Below are positions 59,185-64,000 of a DNA stretch of 64,000 nucleotides, piece after piece. The position numbers and the translations under genes were made by a program. The notes under the pieces were generated by a model. The model was not told the origin of the DNA. It was given only the letters and a program-made list of their open reading frames with translations, and did no database searches. Within the stretch, counting starts at the first letter, position 1, and the number at the start of each line of letters is the position of its first letter. The stretch is from the NCBI GenBank assembly GCA_965119745.1, contig OZ221973.1:2294001-2358000 (forward strand). Reading direction: 5' to 3'. The stretch is from CAJFUR01 sp904420575 (GTDB lineage Bacteria > Actinomycetota > Coriobacteriia > Coriobacteriales > Eggerthellaceae).

Positions 59185-60978
59185 TTACGCTCCCAGTCCG
59201 GTCGCCACGGCGGCCAAGGCCACCAGCACGCCGACGATGGACTCGCCGCCCAAAAGGCCGCTCGACACGACCAGGCCGGTCTCGGCCTGCGCCTTCTCCT
59301 TCGCGGCCCGCTCCTCGGGGCCGAGGCCCGCGCGTCGGCGCCGGCAGACGGCATCGTAGGCGACCTTCGCCAGGGCACCCAAAAACGCCGTGAAAGACAT
59401 GTAGAAGGGCAGATAGACGCCCAGTCCCAGCATCATGGCGGGGAAGCCTGCAAGACAGAGCGCAAGCCCTGCGGCCAGGCCCAGCGCGAACGCCGGCACC
59501 GACGGGATGCCGGACACCATGGTCGCCACCACCGATGCCTGCGCGGACACGAACTGCGCCTGCGGCCCGAACGCCTGCGGCCCGTACGCGCTCACGAGCA
59601 CGGCCATGACGGCCACGGCGACGAGCGCACCCAGCACGCCGCCGATGGCCTGGCCGATCCACTGCGCGCGCGGGCTCGTGCCCAGCACGTGCCCGGCATG
59701 GAAGTCGTTCATCACGTCGCCCGCCAGCCCGCACGCCACGGCGACGACGCCCGCGACGAAGAACAGCTGCACCTGCGGCACGTCGGCCACCGCCGCCACG
59801 GCCAGAAGCACGATGAGCCCGAAGATCTCCATGGGATCGATGCCCGTCTGCCCGACGCTTTGCGCGCTCATGGCGGTGGCGACCCAGGCCAGGAGCACCA
59901 CGATGACGGCGGGTACGGGGCCGAGCCCCAGGCCGAAGCACAGGGCGAGCGCCACGGCGGCCACGGCAAAGGTGATGCCGCCCGCGCGCAGGCGCCTCGC
60001 GCGCCTCGCCGCGCCCGAGGCCGCCTCTGCAGGCGCGGGGCCCGCTGCCGGCTTCCCGCCGCCTGCCGGGGCCTCGGCACCCATTGGGAAAGCGTCGTCG
60101 TCCGAGGCGCTCCCGTCATTCGCCGCGCCCGTGCCGAAGGCCACCGCGCCGCGCACGTCCTTCGCGCGTTGCCACGCCTTCGCAGCCACGATCTTGCAGA
60201 TCACGCCCACGCCGGCGCCCATCATGACGCCCATGCCCAGGCTGGAGACGATGCCTTGGCCGTTCGCGACGTCCCAGAGACCCGCGGAGGAACCGCCCAC
60301 GACGATGCCGAAGTTCGCCAGCAGCGCGCCTGCGAACCACACGGCCACCGCGCCCGTGCCCACCAGGAAGCCGACGGCCAGCAGCATGGGGGAGTTGTAG
60401 ATGCCGAACGCGACGCCGGGGATGCCCGCGTTGCCGAAGAGCATCGCCGGGATCGCGCCCGCGCCGTCGCGCAGGGCCGTGTAGAGACCGGCAAGGCCCA
60501 TCGACCCGAACAGCTTCCAGCCGGTCTTGCCGCCCGCGTTGCCGGCGACGAGCGTCTGGGCGGCCGCTTCGCCGATAGGGTATTCCAGCCCGGCGTCCTC
60601 GATGAAGTGCCTGCGCAGTACGGCCGTGCACACCAGGCCCAACACCACGCCGGAAAGCGCCACGAACAACATCTCGAATACGCCCACGTCGTCGGCGTGG
60701 CCCAGCATCCAGATGCCGGGGATGGTGAACGCCAGGCCGCCCGCCACCATGGCGCCCGCGCTCATGACGGTGTGCGTGACGTTCGCCTCGTTGAGGCTTG
60801 CCTTGCCGCGGCCGAGCGCCTTGAGGAAGAAGAGCGACACGATGGCCGCGAACACGATCGGCCAGGGCAGCGCGCCCATCTTGAGCGCCGTGTACGCCGA
60901 TGCGGCCGTGATGACCACACAGCCCGCGCTCCCGATCAGGATGCCGCGGACCGTCAGCTGTCCTTTGATGGATTGCAT
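59185..60978 (-). CDS. OPT-family transporter
   Basis: A 597-residue protein with about 14 or 15 membrane segments; the OPT family takes up oligopeptides or metal-chelate complexes. Recognisable parts are the N-terminal LTVRGILIGSAGCVVITAAS, EYPIGEAAAQTLVAGNAGGK near residue 130 and NDFHAGHVLGTSPRAQWIGQ near 435. A hydrophilic alanine/glycine-rich loop (about residues 275-335) splits the halves. The ATG at 60978 follows AAAAGGAG. The substrate is not predictable. Confidence 0.9.
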   Translation of the reverse strand: MQSIKGQLTVRGILIGSAGCVVITAASAYTALKMGALPWPIVFAAIVSLFFLKALGRGKASLNEANVTHTVMSAGAMVAGGLAFTIPGIWMLGHADDVGVFEMLFVALSGVVLGLVCTAVLRRHFIEDAGLEYPIGEAAAQTLVAGNAGGKTGWKLFGSMGLAGLYTALRDGAGAIPAMLFGNAGIPGVAFGIYNSPMLLAVGFLVGTGAVAVWFAGALLANFGIVVGGSSAGLWDVANGQGIVSSLGMGVMMGAGVGVICKIVAAKAWQRAKDVRGAVAFGTGAANDGSASDDDAFPMGAEAPAGGGKPAAGPAPAEAASGAARRARRLRAGGITFAVAAVALALCFGLGLGPVPAVIVVLLAWVATAMSAQSVGQTGIDPMEIFGLIVLLAVAAVADVPQVQLFFVAGVVAVACGLAGDVMNDFHAGHVLGTSPRAQWIGQAIGGVLGALVAVAVMAVLVSAYGPQAFGPQAQFVSAQASVVATMVSGIPSVPAFALGLAAGLALCLAGFPAMMLGLGVYLPFYMSFTAFLGALAKVAYDAVCRRRRAGLGPEERAAKEKAQAETGLVVSSGLLGGESIVGVLVALAAVATGLGA

Positions 60979-61274
60979 GCGGATGCTCCTTTTCGTATAT
61001 CCGCTTTCCCTCGAGTCGGAAAGTCGGGTTACCAGAACAGGAAAGCAGTATACGTCGAATTCACGGCGCGCGCCATCCATTCCCGCCGCCTTTTCGTTTA
61101 CCATGGGGGAAGAGGGCGCGCAGGGCGCACGAGCGCCGCGCACGCCGGGAACAAGGCGGCCTGCGCGGAGGGCGGCGCGACGCGTCGGAGCCGCGGGGCA
61201 TGCGGCGAAATGCGAACGGGTCGCGCGCATGCGCGCGGGCGCTGTGGCGGGCAAGGACGGCAAGGAGGTTTGGC

Positions 61275-62093
61275 ATGGACGCAGCCGAGGCGGGTCAGGG
61301 CGAGGTGTTGGTGGCCGATGTGGGCAACACGGAGACCAGGTTGGGGCTTGCCCGCGACGGGGAGCTGGCCGCAACGTGGGCGACCACCACGCCAGAACAC
61401 CTCACGGCCGACGAGGCGTACCTGGTTCTGCGCGGGCTGCTCGACCTGCACGCCGCCGAGAGCGGCGGCCGCCCGCAGCCGTGCGGCGCCATCATGGCCT
61501 CGGTCGTGCCCGACCTCACCGAGCCGTGGGGACGGGCGCTGCAGCGCGTGTGCGGCCGCCGCGCGTTGGTGGTCGGCCCAGGCTTGAAGACGGGCCTGAA
61601 GATGCGCTACAACGACCCCGCCGAAATAGGGGCCGACCGCATCGCCGATCTGGTGGCCGCCCGCGCCCTCTATGGGGCTCCGTGCGTGGTGGTGGACTGG
61701 GGCACGACGACCAACTTCGAGGTGATCGACCGCGACGGCGCGTTTCTGGGCGGGGCCATTGCTCCTGGCCTGCGGCTTTCCGTTGCCTCGCTCTCGCAGG
61801 CCGCAGCGCGCCTTTCCGTGGTGGAGGTGAAGGCGCCGCCTTCGGTGATCGGCAAGAACACGCGCGAGGCCGTGCAGTCGGGCGCGGTCCTGGGCGAGGC
61901 GGCGCGCGTGGACGGCATGATCGACCTGGTATGGGCGGAACTGGGCTACGAGACGCCAGTGGTGGCCTCGGGGGGCGACGCCGCCGGCATGGCGGCGCTC
62001 ATGAGGCACGCCGTGCACGTGGAGGAGGACCTCTCCTTGCAAGGCCTCTGCCTGCTGCACCGCATGAACGGGAAGCGCCCCGCCGCGCGCTGA
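61275..62093 (+). CDS. coaX: Type III pantothenate kinase
   Basis: It catalyses the first step of coenzyme A synthesis. The 272 residues carry the phosphate-binding VADVGNTETRLGL at the N-terminus, GADRIADLVAARALYG near 118, the conserved VDWGTTTNFEVID near 140 and FLGGAIAPGLRLS near 160. AAGGAGG precedes the ATG. Confidence 0.94.
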   Translation: MDAAEAGQGEVLVADVGNTETRLGLARDGELAATWATTTPEHLTADEAYLVLRGLLDLHAAESGGRPQPCGAIMASVVPDLTEPWGRALQRVCGRRALVVGPGLKTGLKMRYNDPAEIGADRIADLVAARALYGAPCVVVDWGTTTNFEVIDRDGAFLGGAIAPGLRLSVASLSQAAARLSVVEVKAPPSVIGKNTREAVQSGAVLGEAARVDGMIDLVWAELGYETPVVASGGDAAGMAALMRHAVHVEEDLSLQGLCLLHRMNGKRPAAR

Positions 62094-62201
62094 AGGCGCG
62101 AGGGACGGCCTCTTTCGGGGGCAGCCCGAGGGCGGGCGCGGCATGGGAAGGGTGCCGAGGTCGACACGGGCCCGGCACGCCGGGTGGGCAGCGCCCGGCC
62201 G

Positions 62202-63335
62202 CTAGCCCTGGCAGATGATCTCGCGCAGGGCGGCCACGAGCTTCTCGTTGTCCTCGCGCGGACGCACGGCCACGCAGAAGTACTTCGCGTCGGCAAGCCC
62301 GGGGATGCCCTCGAGCTTGCGGATGAGGAAGCCGGCCAGCTGCAGGCGGCTCGCCAGCTCGTCGGCGTTCTCCACGCCTAGGTCCATGCCCGCGTCGTTC
62401 TCGAACGAGCACATGACGTAGTTCGCCTCGGCGGGATAGATGTTGATGCCGGGAATGAGGTTGAGCATGCACTGCAGCCAAGGGATCTCGGTGTCCAGGA
62501 ACTCGCGCGTGCGCTCCAGGTGCCCCTGCTCGGTCAGGACGAGCTCGCCGATGACCTCGGCGAGCATGGAGACGCCCGACGAGTCGTAGAACTGGCCGAT
62601 CTGCGCGATGGTGTCGGGATGCGCCACGCAGTAGCTCACCGGCACGCCGGGCATGGCGAACGACTCGCACAGAGAGCGCACCACCACCAGGTTGCGGTGG
62701 TCGCGCGTGAGCGGCACCATGCTCTCGCCCCCCAGCGTGAGCTCGATGGAGCGCTCGTCCACCACCACCCAGGCGCACGTCTCCAGGTAATGCAGGAGCG
62801 TCGGCTGGGGCAGCAGGCGGCTGGTGGGGTAGCCGGGATTGGCCAGCACGGCCGCGTCGAACGAGATGCCGTGGCGCGCAGCGGCCTGGGGATCGGGCAC
62901 CACGAAGCCCGACGGGCTCAGTATCTCGACCACCTGATGGCCGGCGTTGCCCGCCGCGAGCGCGTACTCCACCGGGCCAGGCGTGGCCACGCCCACGGTG
63001 CAGGGCTGGTAGGTCTGGGCGACCGCCCGTATCATGTCGCCGACGGTGGACCCGCACAGAAACGACTCGACGGGCATGCCGTAGCGCCGCGCGAGCACCG
63101 AGCGCAGGGTGTGGGCCTCGCGGTCGGGCGGGTAGCTGAGCTCGCCGGCGGAAAAGGCCTCCTGGATGGAGGACAAAAACGACGGCGGGGTGCCGAGCGG
63201 GTTCGCGGTGCCGGAAAAGTCGATCCAGTTCATTTCCGTGCGCAGCTCGTAGGGCGGGGACAGCAGCTGCTCGGGAAGCACGGTGACCGCGTCGCGCACG
63301 CCGGAGCGCGCCTTGGTTCCAAACAAAGCCGTCAT
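62202..63335 (-). CDS. Aminotransferase-fold protein lacking the PLP lysine
   Basis: A 377-residue protein of the HisC/CobD (class I aminotransferase) fold. In CobD/HisC relatives the cofactor lysine lies in a segment like SLTKFYAMPGLRLGY; here the segment is RSLCESFAMPGVPVSY, with glutamate 224 where the lysine should be. The second conserved arginine region also differs (KYFCVAVRPREDNEKL). The aspartate and asparagine positions (VVVDERSIEL near 191; LANPGYPT near 164) persist. It is therefore probably not an ordinary aminotransferase; it may bind a ligand or have lost activity. It is divergent from dinB. The ATG at 63335 follows GGAAAGGAGC. Confidence 0.75.
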   Translation of the reverse strand: MTALFGTKARSGVRDAVTVLPEQLLSPPYELRTEMNWIDFSGTANPLGTPPSFLSSIQEAFSAGELSYPPDREAHTLRSVLARRYGMPVESFLCGSTVGDMIRAVAQTYQPCTVGVATPGPVEYALAAGNAGHQVVEILSPSGFVVPDPQAAARHGISFDAAVLANPGYPTSRLLPQPTLLHYLETCAWVVVDERSIELTLGGESMVPLTRDHRNLVVVRSLCESFAMPGVPVSYCVAHPDTIAQIGQFYDSSGVSMLAEVIGELVLTEQGHLERTREFLDTEIPWLQCMLNLIPGINIYPAEANYVMCSFENDAGMDLGVENADELASRLQLAGFLIRKLEGIPGLADAKYFCVAVRPREDNEKLVAALREIICQG

Positions 63336-63505
63336 CGATGCTCCTTTCCGTGTCGTCAGCTGCGGGCACAGCGCGTACGCGGAAGGGGCGGGCGGTGCGG
63401 GCCCTGGGTTCGCGTATCATCGGCGGTGCGGGTCGTGTCTTGTCGTGTCTTGGGTCAGGGAAGAACAATCCTAGCACAAGTTCTCGCGGAAGCCACGTTG
63501 CATGG

Positions 63506-63511
63506 TAGACT
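63506..63511 (+). promoter_or_regulatory. -10 element (TAGACT) ten bases before the dinB ATG
   Basis: TAGACT ends ten bases before the ATG at 63522 and no ribosome-binding site is visible, which again suggests a leaderless or very short leader. Confidence 0.5.
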
Positions 63512-63521
63512 AATTCCCGCC

Positions 63522-64000
63522 ATGGAACAAGATCTCATGCCATACGAAGAGCCCGGGTTGGCGCTTGCGCCCTGGGAGGGGCCGGCCATCCTGCTGGTGG
63601 ACCTGGACGCGTTCTTCGCCTCGGTGGAGCAGCTGGACCATCCCGGCTGGCGGGGCAAGCCCGTCATCGTCGGCGGCGACGCCGACAAGCACGGCGTGGT
63701 GTCCACGGCCTCCTACGAGGCGCGCGTCTTCGGGGTGCGCAGCGCCATGCCGTCGTCCACGGCCAGGCGCCTCTGTCCCGACGCCATCTGGACGCACGGC
63801 CACTTCGACCGCTACCGCGAAGTGTCGAACGCCATCATGGGCATCCTGCGCGACGAGACGCCGCACGTGCAGCAGGTGAGCATCGACGAGGCGTTTCTGG
63901 ACGTGAGCCCCACGGCGGTGAACCGCGAGCATCCGGTTGACGTGGCGCGCCGCATCCAGGGGCGCGTGGAGAAGCTGGGCGTGACGTGCTCCATCGGCGT
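63522..64000 (+). CDS. dinB: DNA polymerase IV (partial, N-terminal 159 residues)
   Basis: A Y-family polymerase cut by the window end. Catalytic motifs are ILLVDLDAFFASVEQLDHPG near residue 23 and VSIDEAFLDVSPTAV near 119, with VVSTASYEARVFGVRSAMPS between. The carboxylates D27, D120 and E121 (by eye) are present. The start at 63522 follows a -10 hexamer closely. No SOS box was found in the 186-base spacer. Confidence 0.95.
   Translation, partial: MEQDLMPYEEPGLALAPWEGPAILLVDLDAFFASVEQLDHPGWRGKPVIVGGDADKHGVVSTASYEARVFGVRSAMPSSTARRLCPDAIWTHGHFDRYREVSNAIMGILRDETPHVQQVSIDEAFLDVSPTAVNREHPVDVARRIQGRVEKLGVTCSIG

Noticed and set aside
57937..61587. Open frame of about 1,200 codons across the glycosyltransferase and OPT region
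   Set aside because: It is a shadow frame: it crosses two recognisable genes on different strands and contains no domain.
63460..63490. GAAC and GTTC half sites before dinB as a LexA box
   Set aside because: The half sites are 13 bases apart rather than 4, so they do not fit the operator.

Overview
The window is high-GC DNA (clearly above 60% G+C by eye) with strong AGGAGG-type ribosome sites, many GTG and TTG starts, and a gene set that points to an anaerobic actinobacterium of class Coriobacteriia, most likely family Eggerthellaceae (Eggerthella, Gordonibacter, Adlercreutzia and relatives). Markers are the rapZ-yvcK-whiA cluster next to uvrC, a Tat-exported fumarate-reductase-like flavoprotein divergent from a many-pass membrane LuxR regulator, a periplasmic nitrate reductase operon, an NADP-type glutamate dehydrogenase and acetate-forming ackA/pta. 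The genus is an inference. The window ends inside dinB, and its first three bases are probably the start codon of a minus-strand gene.

Layout. 0-3.4 kb: a BceAB-type ABC transporter. 3.4-5.6 kb: a sugar-PTS IIC domain fused to an EAL phosphodiesterase domain. 5.8-8.8 kb: uvrA behind a near-consensus SOS box. 8.9-12 kb: a DMT permease fused to a GNAT domain, a free paralogue of that GNAT domain, and an anchored secreted protein with a degenerate phosphoesterase-like tail. 12-14 kb: gdhA and a YgbA_NO-family zinc protein. 14.6-20 kb: uvrC-rapZ-yvcK-whiA. 20.2-25.1 kb: gapA, pgk, tpiA, gpmI. 25.1-27.9 kb: azlCD divergent from a MocR regulator around a perfect palindrome. 28-33.5 kb: secG, tRNA-Leu, a CDF transporter, a HAD hydrolase, a radical SAM protein and tRNA-Cys, -Gly and -Val. 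33.8-37.2 kb: flavoprotein reductase and membrane LuxR regulator. 37.4-41 kb: HemW-like radical SAM protein, zinc ribbon, NarL-type two-component system. 41-46.2 kb: nap operon in the order napG-A-B-D-H. 47.2-48.3 kb: yybP-ykoY-type riboswitch and a TerC-family protein. 48.4-53.8 kb: lipid kinase, RNase D, membrane peptidase, xseAB, HIT protein. 54-56.4 kb: ackA and pta, convergent rather than in one operon. 56.6-59 kb: glf and a family 2 glycosyltransferase. 59.2-64 kb: OPT transporter, coaX, an aminotransferase-fold protein without its catalytic lysine, and dinB.

How the genes work together. Lower glycolysis (gapA to gpmI) and pta/ackA make ATP and acetate. The nap operon and the exported flavoprotein are two respiratory sinks outside the membrane. 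A NarL-type kinase/regulator pair sits directly beside nap, and a GTGA-N6-TCAC site lies upstream of napG. DNA repair genes are dispersed (uvrA, uvrC, xseAB, dinB); only uvrA has a clear SOS box.

Between the genes lie at least three families of dispersed palindromic repeats. One supplies the last codons and stop of the IIC-EAL gene and, in another copy, the start of gpmI. Several genes have a -10 hexamer so close to the ATG that their mRNAs are probably leaderless. No insertion sequence with a transposase, prophage or CRISPR array was seen.
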